This document shows positions 18,656-26,857 of a stretch of 64,000 nt of DNA, one piece after another. The DNA comes from an uncultured Bacteroidales bacterium (GTDB lineage Bacteria; Bacteroidota; Bacteroidia; Bacteroidales; UBA1715), in the NCBI GenBank assembly GCA_937892155.1, contig CALAUG010000030.1, forward strand, positions 62,001 through 126,000. The letters run 5' to 3'. Under the pieces are notes generated by a model. That model had not been told where the DNA came from and did not search any database. It worked only from the letters and a program-made list of their open reading frames with translations. Both the position numbers and the translations under genes were made by a program. Every line of letters begins with the position of its first letter. The first letter of the stretch is position 1.

Positions 18656-18711
18656 GAATTAGGAGTGAAATAAAATTTGCGTGTAGGCGAGAGTATCAAT
18701 TTTGGACGTTG

Positions 18712-18740
18712 TTTGTCAGTCAAAAATTTCCTTATATTTG
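18712..18740 (+). promoter_or_regulatory. Promoter for the 18756 gene
   Basis: TTTG at 18712-18715, 17 bp, TATATTTG at 18733-18740. The ATG at 18756 is 15 bp further on, which argues against the upstream in-frame ATG at 18702. Confidence 0.8.
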
Positions 18741-18755
18741 GTTGCATTTTGGGCA

Positions 18756-19145
18756 ATGAAAAAATTTTTGTTCGTCATAGTATTTGTGCCATTCCTGCTT
18801 TCTGCCACGGTTCCCGATCCGTCGTTTACGGCTGTGTCGTGCCCGGGAGAAAACAAAACGCAGATACATGCCAAACTTTCCCGCTATATACATTCATTAA
18901 ATGCCGAGTTTGGAACCGACAACCAGCATAAAATTTTTGCCTATATGGTTGGTAAAACCCGCAATTGCGATGCGGTGGTATATACGCTTAAAATTTTTAT
19001 TTACGATGGTGAGTTCCATTATGCGCTCTATTTTGGTAGAAGTGCAAAGGACATCAGCGACTATTGCAAAAACGAAATAGAAGTGCAGATGGCTACAATC
19101 CGCACTGATTTGCAGAAAATGTTTGGAACAGCGGATGAGAATTAA
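18756..19145 (+). CDS. Small exported protein, unknown function
   Basis: A 129-residue protein with an N-terminal signal peptide (MKKFLFVIVFVPFLLSATV). The mature part has four cysteines (SCPG, NCDAV, DYCKN and one more region) and a mixed alpha/beta pattern; no family is recognised. The last codons and stop (GAT GAG AAT TAA) form the first part of a 28-bp tandem repeat that continues into the intergenic DNA. It is the only gene behind the promoter at 18733. Confidence 0.75.
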   Translation: MKKFLFVIVFVPFLLSATVPDPSFTAVSCPGENKTQIHAKLSRYIHSLNAEFGTDNQHKIFAYMVGKTRNCDAVVYTLKIFIYDGEFHYALYFGRSAKDISDYCKNEIEVQMATIRTDLQKMFGTADEN

Positions 19146-19212
19146 GAGGTAAGAATTAAGAGATGAGAATTAAGAGGTAAGAATTAAGAGATAAGAGATA
19201 AGAGGTAAGAAT
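19134..19212. repeat. 28-bp tandem repeat that includes the stop codon of the preceding gene
   Basis: Two exact copies of a 28-bp unit (19134-19161 and 19162-19189; unit starts GATGAGAATTAAGAGG) and a third decayed copy to 19212. The first copy covers the last three codons and the TAA of the 18756 gene, so the duplication was copied out of coding DNA. Confidence 0.85.
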
Positions 19213-19353
19213 TCTTGGTGTATGTTTTCATTCATCTTTTTTATTGTCTCGGTTCCTTATTCTTCTTTCTTGAAGCCAGCATCCAACACCAATGTGCGGA
19301 GATATTTGCCGTATTTATAAACGAAAAAAGGAAGACTTGACTGTCTTCCTTCG

Positions 19354-19425
19354 AGGTTCCTGGCGGATTCGAACCGCCGTTAACGGTTTTGCAGACCGGT
19401 GACTAAACCACTCATCCAAGGAACC
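19354..19425 (-). tRNA. tRNA-Cys (GCA)
   Basis: A 72-nt cloverleaf on the minus strand: acceptor GGTTCCT pairs with AGGAACC, discriminator U, T-arm GGCGGTTCGAATCCGCC, and anticodon loop CTGCAAA giving anticodon GCA. The U at position 73 is the expected cysteine identity base. CCA is not encoded. One mismatch at the top of the anticodon stem. Confidence 0.95.
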
Positions 19426-19650
19426 ATAAACCAGCGCAAAGATAAACACTTTTTTGAATAATTGACAATTGATAATTGAAAAAATGCCGTCAGGATTTTT
19501 CAAATCTGAACTTTTAACTATGTCTCGGCAGCTCTTATTTCTTAACTCTTAATTTTTATCTTTTATGAAAAGATTGTTTTTAACGGAATACTTTTTACAC
19601 TAACTAATTTTTTTCTATTTTTACCAAAATAATAGATTAAGATTAAGATA

Positions 19651-19713
19651 TAATTCTTAACTCTTAATTCTTAACTCTTAACTCTTAACTCTTAACTCTT
19701 AATTCTTAACTCC
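19651..19713. repeat. CTTAACT-type heptad array abutting wzt
   Basis: About eight head-to-tail copies of CTTAACT or CTTAATT run from 19651 to within a couple of bases of the TTG start at 19715. A second, shorter stretch is at 19538-19552. No promoter motif is visible between the array and the gene. Confidence 0.85.
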
Positions 19714-19714
19714 G

Positions 19715-20998
19715 TTGTCTGACGTAGCGATAAAAATAGAGAATTTGAGTAAGCAATACCGCTTGGGTGTTGTCTCCACTGGTACGTTGTCGCACGATTT
19801 GAACCGTTGGTGGACGACAAAAATTCTCCGCAAGGAAGACCCATATCTAAAAATTGGCGAGGTAAACGACCGTGCTACTAAGGGTGATTCCGAATATGTG
19901 TGGGCGTTGAAGGACATAAATATGGAGATTAAGCAGGGTGATGTTGTGGGCATTATTGGGAAAAATGGAGCGGGAAAATCTACCTTGTTGAAATTGCTCT
20001 CTCGTGTAACGTCGCCAACTACAGGCACTATCTCGTACAAAGGGCGAATTGCCTCGCTGTTGGAAGTTGGTACAGGATTTCATCCCGAATTGACAGGCCG
20101 TGAAAATATTTATATGAACGGAGCCATAATGGGTATGAGCCGTGCGGAAATAACCCGTAAACTCGACGAAATTGTTGACTTTTCTGGTTGCGAACGCTAT
20201 CTCGACACGCCAGTGAAACGCTATAGTTCTGGTATGACAGTACGCTTGGGCTTTGCTATAGCTGCACACATTGAACCCGATATTCTTGTAGTAGATGAGG
20301 TTTTAGCCGTTGGCGATGCCGAATTCCAAAAGAAAGCCATTGGCAAAATGCAGGACGTAAGCAAAGGCGAAGGAAGAACCGTGCTGTTTGTGAGTCATAA
20401 TATGGCGAGTGTGAAAAGTCTGTGTACAATAGGATATCGTTTGCAAAATGGTTTGATTGTTGACGCTGGTGATATAGATACTGTTGTTAGTCATTATTTA
20501 CGTGGAGACAACCAAATTGCGAATCATAAGATTTGGAATGAACCAGAAGTAAAGAAAAATGGTTTTGAGTTGTTGGAAATCGGTGTTCGAAAAAAAGGTT
20601 TTTCTGATTTTTCTGAACCTATAAGTATGATTAATGAGGCTGAAATAGTTATTCGCTATCGTTTAACAAAATCGTTTAAACAGTTTCATTTGACATTGCA
20701 TTATAAAAATGAACAAGGACAACGAATATTCTCAAGTTCTGGTTGCGAGCGTTGTATTGCTTTACAACATGAAGAAGGAGACTATTTGCAGACATGTACA
20801 ATACCAGGTGATTTTCTGAATTGGGGAACGTATTCTGTAGATTTATTGGTAGTGGAAGATAGGAAGAATGTTTTTTTAGTTGAAGATGATGTTGTTTCGT
20901 TTACTATTTCGAATAAAATAGTTGAAATGGGGGCTTTTATGGGAAGAGAACCTGGTGATGTAACACCTAAGTTTGATTTTGAAGAGGTGAAATTATGA
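19715..20998 (+). CDS. wzt: Polysaccharide ABC exporter ATP-binding subunit (Wzt-like)
   Basis: A 427-residue protein. The ABC domain (residues 1-250) has Walker A GIIGKNGAGKSTLLKL, signature YSSGMTVRLGFAIA and Walker B DILVVDEVLAVGD. The C-terminal beta-sandwich (about 280-427) matches the Wzt extension that binds the polysaccharide end before export. The start is TTG: the family usually begins M-S-D-V, and TTG TCT GAC GTA fits exactly. The heptad array ends immediately before it. No ABC-2 permease (Wzm) is present in this window, so the membrane partner must be elsewhere. The stop overlaps the truncated aminotransferase start by ATGA. Confidence 0.92.
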   Translation: MSDVAIKIENLSKQYRLGVVSTGTLSHDLNRWWTTKILRKEDPYLKIGEVNDRATKGDSEYVWALKDINMEIKQGDVVGIIGKNGAGKSTLLKLLSRVTSPTTGTISYKGRIASLLEVGTGFHPELTGRENIYMNGAIMGMSRAEITRKLDEIVDFSGCERYLDTPVKRYSSGMTVRLGFAIAAHIEPDILVVDEVLAVGDAEFQKKAIGKMQDVSKGEGRTVLFVSHNMASVKSLCTIGYRLQNGLIVDAGDIDTVVSHYLRGDNQIANHKIWNEPEVKKNGFELLEIGVRKKGFSDFSEPISMINEAEIVIRYRLTKSFKQFHLTLHYKNEQGQRIFSSSGCERCIALQHEEGDYLQTCTIPGDFLNWGTYSVDLLVVEDRKNVFLVEDDVVSFTISNKIVEMGAFMGREPGDVTPKFDFEEVKL

Positions 20999-21075
20999 GT
21001 GTCAAGCCAATAAATGTAACCTCTCCGTTGCTTCCTCCATTGGAAGAATTTGTGCCGTATTTGCAGAAAAGATGA
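20995..21075 (+). pseudogene. Truncated first 25 codons of a DegT-family aminotransferase
   Basis: ATG overlaps the wzt stop and the frame reads MSVKPINVTSPLLPPLEEF then VPYLQKR and stop. Residues 5-25 are identical to the start of the intact aminotransferase at 22442. This is the original gene start, coupled to wzt, cut off by the AlbA_2 gene that follows 6 bp later. Whether the 26-residue peptide is made is unknown. Confidence 0.9.
21007..21070. repeat. 64-bp direct repeat, left copy
   Basis: Matches 22454-22517 with one mismatch (63/64). It covers codons 5-25 of the aminotransferase gene and, with the right copy, brackets the AlbA_2 gene. Confidence 0.95.
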
Positions 21076-21081
21076 GTAGGT

Positions 21082-22452
21082 ATGCTTGATTTTGACAACA
21101 TATTGACAACTGGCGAGAACCAACACGTGGAATTTAAGACGTCGTTTACCGAAGAAGTAATAGTGTCGTTAGTGGCATTTTGCAATGCCGATGGAGGATG
21201 TGTGTGTGTTGGAGTAAATGACAATGCCCAAATAGTTGGTGTATCGTTGGAAAAAGAAACTATTGCAAAATGGATTAACGAGATAAAGCAAAAGACCGAA
21301 CCTGCAGTAGTTCCAAATGTAGATGTAGTTGAAAAAGATGGCAAAAAAATCGTTCTACTCTCTGTTGCCGAATATCCAATAAAACCTGTTTCAATAAAAG
21401 GTAGATACTACAAGCGTCAAGCTAATTCAAACCACCAGTTATCGGTTGACGAGATTGCAAATGAGCATATTCAGTCGTTAAACCTTAGTTGGGATAGTTA
21501 CATTGACAACTCTCATTCTATTAACGATCTTTCCATTGAAAAAATTCATCGTTTCAAAACCGAAATTGAGCATTACTCAGGTCGTCCTATTATGCTGTCG
21601 GATATGGATTTTATAGAAAAAATGGAAATAATACGTAACGGCAAACCAACATTTGCCGCCTATTTAATGTTTGCAAAGGACTTTTGCTCAATAAGCGATG
21701 TACAAATTGGTCGGTTCAGAACGCCTACTCTTATTTCCGATTCCCTTTCGCTCAACACCGATCTTTTTTCTGAAGTAGAAGAGATTTTGACATTTATCAA
21801 AAAAAATATTTCTGTTGAGTTTTTGATTACAGGCAACGCACAACGTGAGGAGCAATACAATTATCCACTTGAGGCAATACGCGAAATAGTGCTAAACATG
21901 ATTGTTCATAGAGATTATCGCGACAGTTCAAATAGTATTGTGAAAATTTTCGACAACCATATTGAATTCTACAATCCAGGCAAGTTATATGGCGGTATTT
22001 CCATTGAGAAACTTGCCTCAAATAATTACGTTTCTCGAGCCCGAAACAAAACAATTGCACGAGCATTTAAAGAAATTGGATTTATTGAGCAATATGGCTC
22101 TGGCATAATGCGCATACGCAAAATGTGTGAAGATTATGGGTGTCCTCAACCTCAATTTGAAGAAATTGACGGAGGTTTTAAATTCACCATTTTTTCAAAA
22201 ACAAGTTCGGAGAAAAGTTCGGAGAAAAGTTCGGAGAAAAGTTCGGAGAAAACAGCCGATATACTTATAGAACTACTGAAATTAAATCCAAAATATACTA
22301 TTGCAGAACTATCATCCGAAACCAAACTATCAACTCGTGCCGTAGAGAAACAAATAAAGAAACTGCGCGAAGAAAATAAAATTACACGTATAGGTCCCGA
22401 TAAAGGTGGTTATTGGGCTGTAAACGACTTAAAAGACAAGAATGATGAATAA
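21082..22452 (+). CDS. AlbA_2 (Schlafen-like) ATP-binding protein with C-terminal winged helix
   Basis: A 456-residue protein. The N-terminal AlbA_2/Schlafen-like domain (residues 1-135, QHVEFKTSF, NADGGCVCVGVND) is followed by a linker, a GHKL-like ATPase domain (about 265-375, IREIVLNMIVHRDY, FYNPGKLYGG, YGSGIMRI), four exact SSEK repeats (12-bp units, 22204-22251), and a winged-helix end (YTIAELSSETKLSTRAVEKQIKKL). The family is widespread and often annotated as a transcriptional regulator or RecG-like; its biochemical role is not settled. It lies between copies of the aminotransferase start and its stop overlaps the new aminotransferase start by 11 bp. It has no promoter of its own. Confidence 0.88.
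   Translation: MLDFDNILTTGENQHVEFKTSFTEEVIVSLVAFCNADGGCVCVGVNDNAQIVGVSLEKETIAKWINEIKQKTEPAVVPNVDVVEKDGKKIVLLSVAEYPIKPVSIKGRYYKRQANSNHQLSVDEIANEHIQSLNLSWDSYIDNSHSINDLSIEKIHRFKTEIEHYSGRPIMLSDMDFIEKMEIIRNGKPTFAAYLMFAKDFCSISDVQIGRFRTPTLISDSLSLNTDLFSEVEEILTFIKKNISVEFLITGNAQREEQYNYPLEAIREIVLNMIVHRDYRDSSNSIVKIFDNHIEFYNPGKLYGGISIEKLASNNYVSRARNKTIARAFKEIGFIEQYGSGIMRIRKMCEDYGCPQPQFEEIDGGFKFTIFSKTSSEKSSEKSSEKSSEKTADILIELLKLNPKYTIAELSSETKLSTRAVEKQIKKLREENKITRIGPDKGGYWAVNDLKDKNDE
22204..22251. repeat. 12-bp coding tandem repeat (SSEK x4)
   Basis: Four identical AGTTCGGAGAAA units encode the flexible linker between the ATPase-like and winged-helix domains. Copy-number change would alter linker length without shifting frame. 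Confidence 0.9.
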
Positions 22453-23548
22453 CCCAATAAATGTAACATCTCCGTTGCTTCCTCCATTGGAAGAATTTGT
22501 GCCGTATTTGCAGAAAATATGGGATAATAAATGGCTTACGAATAATGGCGAAATGCACCAAGAATTGGAAAAACAGTTGGCTGAATATCTTGGTGTAAAA
22601 TATATTTCCTTATTCTCGAATGGAACACTGGCATTGATTTCTGCTTTACAGGCATTAAATGTTACAGGAGAGGTAATAACAACGCCGTATAGCTTTGTCG
22701 CAACTACTCATTCAATATGGTGGAATAAAACAACACCCGTATTTGTTGACGTAGAACCGAAATATTTTAATATTGACCCAAATAAAATAGAGGCTGCAAT
22801 AACAGAGAAAACAGCAGCTATTATGCCTGTACACGTGTATGGGAATCCGTGTGATGTAGATGCGATACAAAAAATAGCAGATAAATACCATTTAAAAGTT
22901 ATTTACGATGCGGCTCATGCATTTGGCGTAAAGAAAAACGGAACTTCTGTTTTGAATTATGGCGATCTTTCGGTATTGAGTTTTCATGCGACCAAAGTGT
23001 ATAGTACTATTGAAGGTGGTGCCGTTGTGTGCCATACAGAAGAGATGAAACATCATTTGGATAATCTTAAGAACTTTGGATTTCGTGGTGAAACTACGGT
23101 AGAAGAACCAGGAATAAATGCGAAATTAAATGAAGTGCAAGCGGCGTATGGTTTGTTGAATTTGCGTTATATTGATGATGCAATAGCGAAACGTAAAAAA
23201 ATAGTAGAACTCTATCGTACATTGTTACAAGATGTTAGGGGAATTACCTTTTTGCCTGAGCAGGATGATGTTGCATATAACTATGCGTATTTCCCAATTT
23301 TTGTTGATGAACAAGAATATGGAATGTCCCGTAATGCGTTGTATGACAAATTAAAGGCGAACAATATCTACGGTCGTCGTTATTTCTATCCGCTAATTAG
23401 TTCGTTTGAACCATATAGAAATTATCCTTCTGCTTCAGTTGAAAATCTTCCTGTTGCAAATATGGTGGCAGAACAGGTTATTTGTTTACCGTTGTATTCT
23501 GATTTATCGGTGGAAAATGTGCGAGAAGTGGTAAATATTTTAGTTTGA
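22442..23548 (+). CDS. DegT/DnrJ/EryC1 sugar aminotransferase (FdtB/VioA-like)
   Basis: A 368-residue PLP enzyme that aminates a keto-sugar nucleotide. Features are SNGTLALISAL for the cofactor phosphate, DAAHAFG with the PLP-binding Asp, and SFHATKVYSTIEGG with the Schiff-base Lys. The closest character is FdtB/VioA-type dTDP-sugar transaminases; the exact sugar is not determinable. The start is ATG 22442 or 22445, both inside the AlbA_2 stop region. The first codons differ from the ancestral copy at 20995 (MNNPINV against MSVKPINV), meaning that the inserted DNA supplied a new start. The following gene begins 7 bp later. Confidence 0.9.
   Translation: MMNNPINVTSPLLPPLEEFVPYLQKIWDNKWLTNNGEMHQELEKQLAEYLGVKYISLFSNGTLALISALQALNVTGEVITTPYSFVATTHSIWWNKTTPVFVDVEPKYFNIDPNKIEAAITEKTAAIMPVHVYGNPCDVDAIQKIADKYHLKVIYDAAHAFGVKKNGTSVLNYGDLSVLSFHATKVYSTIEGGAVVCHTEEMKHHLDNLKNFGFRGETTVEEPGINAKLNEVQAAYGLLNLRYIDDAIAKRKKIVELYRTLLQDVRGITFLPEQDDVAYNYAYFPIFVDEQEYGMSRNALYDKLKANNIYGRRYFYPLISSFEPYRNYPSASVENLPVANMVAEQVICLPLYSDLSVENVREVVNILV
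22454..22517. repeat. 64-bp direct repeat, right copy
   Basis: Right-hand partner of 21007-21070, inside the intact aminotransferase gene. The single difference is an A/C change in a threonine codon, which is synonymous. Confidence 0.95.
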
Positions 23549-23554
23549 GTTTAT

Positions 23555-25006
23555 ATGACACAGGAAGAGATACAGAAGTGTATAAAAAAAGGAGAGGGTG
23601 TAACGATAGAGTTTAAAAAAGCAACCACAGCTCTTCCTAAAAATTTTTTTGAGACGGTTTGTGCTTTTTTAAATCGTGAAGGTGGTACTATCATACTTGG
23701 TGTAAATGATGATGGAACTATAGAAGGAATAAATAAAAATTGTGTTGCTGATATATGTAAAACAATATCAAATCTTAGTAACAATATTGAAAAATTAAAT
23801 CCAGTCTTTTTATTACAACCCGAAATTATTGAGATTGAAAATAAAAGTATTGTATATGTTTTTGTTCCTGCTAGTTCTCAGGTGCATAGGGTTGATAATA
23901 AAATTTTTGATAGAAGTGTAGATGGTGATTATATGCTGAAAACAAATACAGAAATCACAACAATGTATATTCGGAAAAGTGGTCTTTATTCAGAAAATAA
24001 AATTTATCCCTATTTGCGGTTTGAACATTTTGATGAACATGCTATACAAAAAGTAAAAAATCTAATCAGAAACAATCGGCCTGCGCATCCATGGCTTGCT
24101 TTGTCAGACACAGATTTCTTCAAAGCAGCTGGCTTATATAGATATGACATCACTACAAATCAGGAAGGATTTACATTAGCCTCACTAATGCTTTTTGGAA
24201 GTGAAGAAATCATACAAAGTGCATTGCCGTATTACAAAATAGATGCCTTGCTCAGAAAACAAGATCTTAACCGATATGATGACAGAATTACAACAAGAGG
24301 GAATTTAATTATTGCTTATGAAGCGTTGATGGATTTTGTGTCGAAGAATCTTATAGATAAATTTTACTTAGATGGTGATCAACGTATATCTGTGCGAGAA
24401 AAATTATTTCGTGAAATTGTAGCAAATTTCTTAATTCATAGAGAGTATCTTAATCCGTATCCATCTACTTTGATTATTACAAAGGATAATTTGGTTACAG
24501 AAAATGCGAATCGTCCACTAAGAATAGAACAGGTTACATTGGCTAATTGTCAATCTTTCCCAAAAAATCCTCATATAGCTCAAATGTTTGTTCAAATGGG
24601 ATATGCGGAAACATTAGGGTCTGGAATTAGGAATATATATAAGTATTCTAAACTCTATACAAATAAAGAACCCAATATTATAGATGATAATGTTTATAAG
24701 ATAACAATACCTATACTTGAGGACAAAAAAGTTCATAATGTTGGCACATTAAGTGGTACATTAAATGGCATATTAAACGAAAAACAGCAATTAGTTTATA
24801 ATTACATAAAGGAGAATTCGGGTGTAAATATCACGAAAATAACAGAAGGGCTTGCCATTCCTCGTAACACGCTGAACAAGATAATAGCCTTCTTAATAGA
24901 AAAGGAGATGATAGAAAGACGCGGTGGCAAAAAATTTGGTGGGTATTTTCCCTTGAAGAATGAAAAAAAACGGGGAAAGGGTTTCCCATTACAATTTTTA
25001 GATTAA
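23555..25006 (+). CDS. Second AlbA_2 (Schlafen-like) ATP-binding protein
   Basis: A 483-residue relative of the 21082 product with the same plan: AlbA_2 domain (residues 1-120, GEGVTIEFKKATTALPKNF, REGGTIILGVNDDG), GHKL-like domain (about 285-370, LFREIVANFLIHREY, GYAETLGSGIRNIYKY), a GTLSGTLNGILN linker and a winged-helix C-terminus (GVNITKITEGLAIPRNTLNKII). The two proteins are clearly diverged, so this is not a recent tandem duplication. It starts 7 bp after the aminotransferase and is followed by an aminotransferase remnant. No own promoter seen. Confidence 0.86.
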   Translation: MTQEEIQKCIKKGEGVTIEFKKATTALPKNFFETVCAFLNREGGTIILGVNDDGTIEGINKNCVADICKTISNLSNNIEKLNPVFLLQPEIIEIENKSIVYVFVPASSQVHRVDNKIFDRSVDGDYMLKTNTEITTMYIRKSGLYSENKIYPYLRFEHFDEHAIQKVKNLIRNNRPAHPWLALSDTDFFKAAGLYRYDITTNQEGFTLASLMLFGSEEIIQSALPYYKIDALLRKQDLNRYDDRITTRGNLIIAYEALMDFVSKNLIDKFYLDGDQRISVREKLFREIVANFLIHREYLNPYPSTLIITKDNLVTENANRPLRIEQVTLANCQSFPKNPHIAQMFVQMGYAETLGSGIRNIYKYSKLYTNKEPNIIDDNVYKITIPILEDKKVHNVGTLSGTLNGILNEKQQLVYNYIKENSGVNITKITEGLAIPRNTLNKIIAFLIEKEMIERRGGKKFGGYFPLKNEKKRGKGFPLQFLD

Positions 25007-25013
25007 TTTAGGT

Positions 25014-25187
25014 ATGAATCTCGGTAAGAAAGACAAATTATTTGAAACAATGATTGATTCTATTTGGTGTTCGTTGGAAAATTTGCCTGTCGCAAATAAG
25101 GTTGCAGAACAAGTTATTTGTTTGCCGTTGTATCCAACGTTGGATACAACCATAGTTTCTGCTGTTTGTAAACTATTACGTTGCTAA
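25014..25187 (+). pseudogene. Chimeric remnant ending in a DegT-family C-terminus
   Basis: A 57-codon frame. Residues 1-19 (MNLGKKDKLFETMIDSIWC) come from an unidentified gene start. Residues 21-40 (LENLPVANKVAEQVICLPLY) closely match the C-terminal end of the aminotransferase at 23430-23520 (ENLPVANMVAEQVICLPLY) but with many DNA differences. It looks like a deletion joint between one gene's start and a diverged second aminotransferase's end. It overlaps the reverse acyltransferase stop by 4 bp. Confidence 0.75.
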
Positions 25188-26257
25188 TCATTAAGAAAAC
25201 TATTGATTCTTTTTGTGAATTTGTTATTCTCTATCCAATTGTAAAAACCAATTTTCGTAAAAAGGATGTTTCTACAAAAATCGATAGCAGAACATGCTAA
25301 AAAGATAGAAATAACGCTAGTTATTGCGAAGGGAATTAGATATGGTGAATCTATCATTTGTGGAACTTGTAAAAAGTCCTGCCATAGCCATTGTCGCATT
25401 GTATCGCAATTAGCATGAATAAGTAGAATTCCAAATGTCGTAGCTGCGATAGTGTTTATACATTTAGATTGTCTTATTTGCAGGTTTTTGAAAAACAAAA
25501 ATGAACAAATAGCTGTTGACAGAGCAAAAATTGCGTTAGAGTCGGATACAAAGTAATATTGGACTCTATGGTTTGTTTTTACGCTTATATAGATGCACGT
25601 AAGAATACTAATGATGGAAAGAATTAGTGATAATATTGTTGCTACACCCCATAACCTACAATTATTCATAATTGGTTTAGGATATAATCGAATGTATGAT
25701 GCTATAAGATAAAGTACAATGAACCATGATACATAATTCATGCTTGTGCCAAACAGCATACCACAAATTGTGTATATAATTAAACTGAGGCTAATTAAAA
25801 GTATATGTTGTTTTTCGTTAATGTTGGAAATAAGTGCATTAAGAAATGGAATACATAAGTAGAATAGAAGAAAGCAACTTGTGAAATTGTGTTCTATACT
25901 ATTAACTGGTGTAAAAATTTCCGTAATTCTTTTAATTGAAATTGTATCAATCCCGAAACAAAGAAAAAGTAAAAAAATAAGCACGTTGTAGAATAGAACT
26001 TGAGAAAAAAGTTTGAAAAATTTTTGGATATTAAAATTTTTGAACTCTGTTTTGCACATAAAGTATCCTGTAATTAGTACAAAACAATTTATTCCTGTTT
26101 TTCCCCATGCTCCAAATAAGAAAAGAAATATTGAATTTATAGAGGAAGGATGAACCCACAGAGACTCCATAATACCAGAATTTACCACAAAGTGATGTGC
26201 TATAATGAGAAGCATTGTGATACATCTGTAGAGTTCTAAATTTGAATCTCTTTTCAT
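25184..26257 (-). CDS. Acyltransferase 3 family membrane protein
   Basis: A 357-residue membrane protein with about ten hydrophobic helices. The N-terminus LELYRCITMLLIIAHHFVVNSG carries the R-x10-H pattern of acyltransferase-3 enzymes, which O-acetylate surface sugars. It is the only reverse-strand gene inside the first half of the glycan locus. A divergent promoter region separates it from the hexapeptide transferase, and both probably decorate the same glycan. Confidence 0.88.
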   Translation of the reverse strand: MKRDSNLELYRCITMLLIIAHHFVVNSGIMESLWVHPSSINSIFLFLFGAWGKTGINCFVLITGYFMCKTEFKNFNIQKFFKLFSQVLFYNVLIFLLFLCFGIDTISIKRITEIFTPVNSIEHNFTSCFLLFYLCIPFLNALISNINEKQHILLISLSLIIYTICGMLFGTSMNYVSWFIVLYLIASYIRLYPKPIMNNCRLWGVATILSLILSIISILTCIYISVKTNHRVQYYFVSDSNAIFALSTAICSFLFFKNLQIRQSKCINTIAATTFGILLIHANCDTMRQWLWQDFLQVPQMIDSPYLIPFAITSVISIFLACSAIDFCRNILFTKIGFYNWIENNKFTKRINSFLND

Positions 26258-26274
26258 AAAAATTATCTATGATA

Positions 26275-26295
26275 CAAATATAAACAATATCTTTG
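26275..26295. promoter_or_regulatory. Divergent promoter pair
   Basis: TATCTTTG at 26288-26295 reads right toward the hexapeptide acyltransferase (ATG 26318). CAAATATA at 26275-26282 is a left-reading TATATTTG toward the acyltransferase at 26257. Matching -33 elements are weak on both sides. Confidence 0.5.
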
Positions 26296-26317
26296 TATTG
26301 TGATTTGTATATAGAGA

Positions 26318-26857
26318 ATGGAATCTTTTTATTCAGAGGAAGAAATAAAGCATCTTGGTTTAAAATCGTATGGAAATAATGTGCGAGTAAGCAGAAAAGT
26401 TTCCATATATGCTCCAGAAATGATTAAAATCGGTGATAATGTTCGTATTGACGATTTTTGTGTTTTGTCGGGAAGTATAGTAATTGGGTCAAATGTACAT
26501 ATAGCAGCATATTGCGCTTTGTATGGGGGTGAAGGGATAACGATAGGGGATTATTCTGGATTATCGGCAAGATGCACACTTTATAGTGTTACTGATGATT
26601 TTTCTGGAAATTTTTTAGTTGGCTCTTGTGTAAATAATGGGGTTAGAAATTTGATACGTGGGAAAATAGAAATAAAAAGATATGTTCAAGTTGGCGCAGG
26701 CTGTGTTGTTTTACCAGGAGTTTTATTAAATGAAGGTGTTGCTGTTGGAGCGATGTCTTTGGTAAACAAAACACTTCCTCAATGGTCTATTTGTTACGGA
26801 ATACCTGCAAAATGGCAAAGGGAAAGGAGTAAAAATTTGTTAAATTACGTGCAGTGA
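26318..26857 (+). CDS. Left-handed beta-helix (hexapeptide) acyltransferase
   Basis: A 179-residue protein with hexapeptide repeats from residue 35 to 160 (IKIGDNVRIDDFCVLSG, VIGSNVHIAAYCALYG, IGDYSGLSARCTLYS, VQVGAGCVVLPGVLL) that build a trimeric beta-helix. It ends in a short tail WSICYGIPAKWQRERSK, as in WbbJ/maltose-O-acetyltransferase relatives. It transfers acetyl or a similar group from CoA to a sugar. Next to the aminotransferase it could N-acylate the amino sugar. The stop overlaps the GTG start of the next gene by 3 bp. Confidence 0.88.
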   Translation: MESFYSEEEIKHLGLKSYGNNVRVSRKVSIYAPEMIKIGDNVRIDDFCVLSGSIVIGSNVHIAAYCALYGGEGITIGDYSGLSARCTLYSVTDDFSGNFLVGSCVNNGVRNLIRGKIEIKRYVQVGAGCVVLPGVLLNEGVAVGAMSLVNKTLPQWSICYGIPAKWQRERSKNLLNYVQ

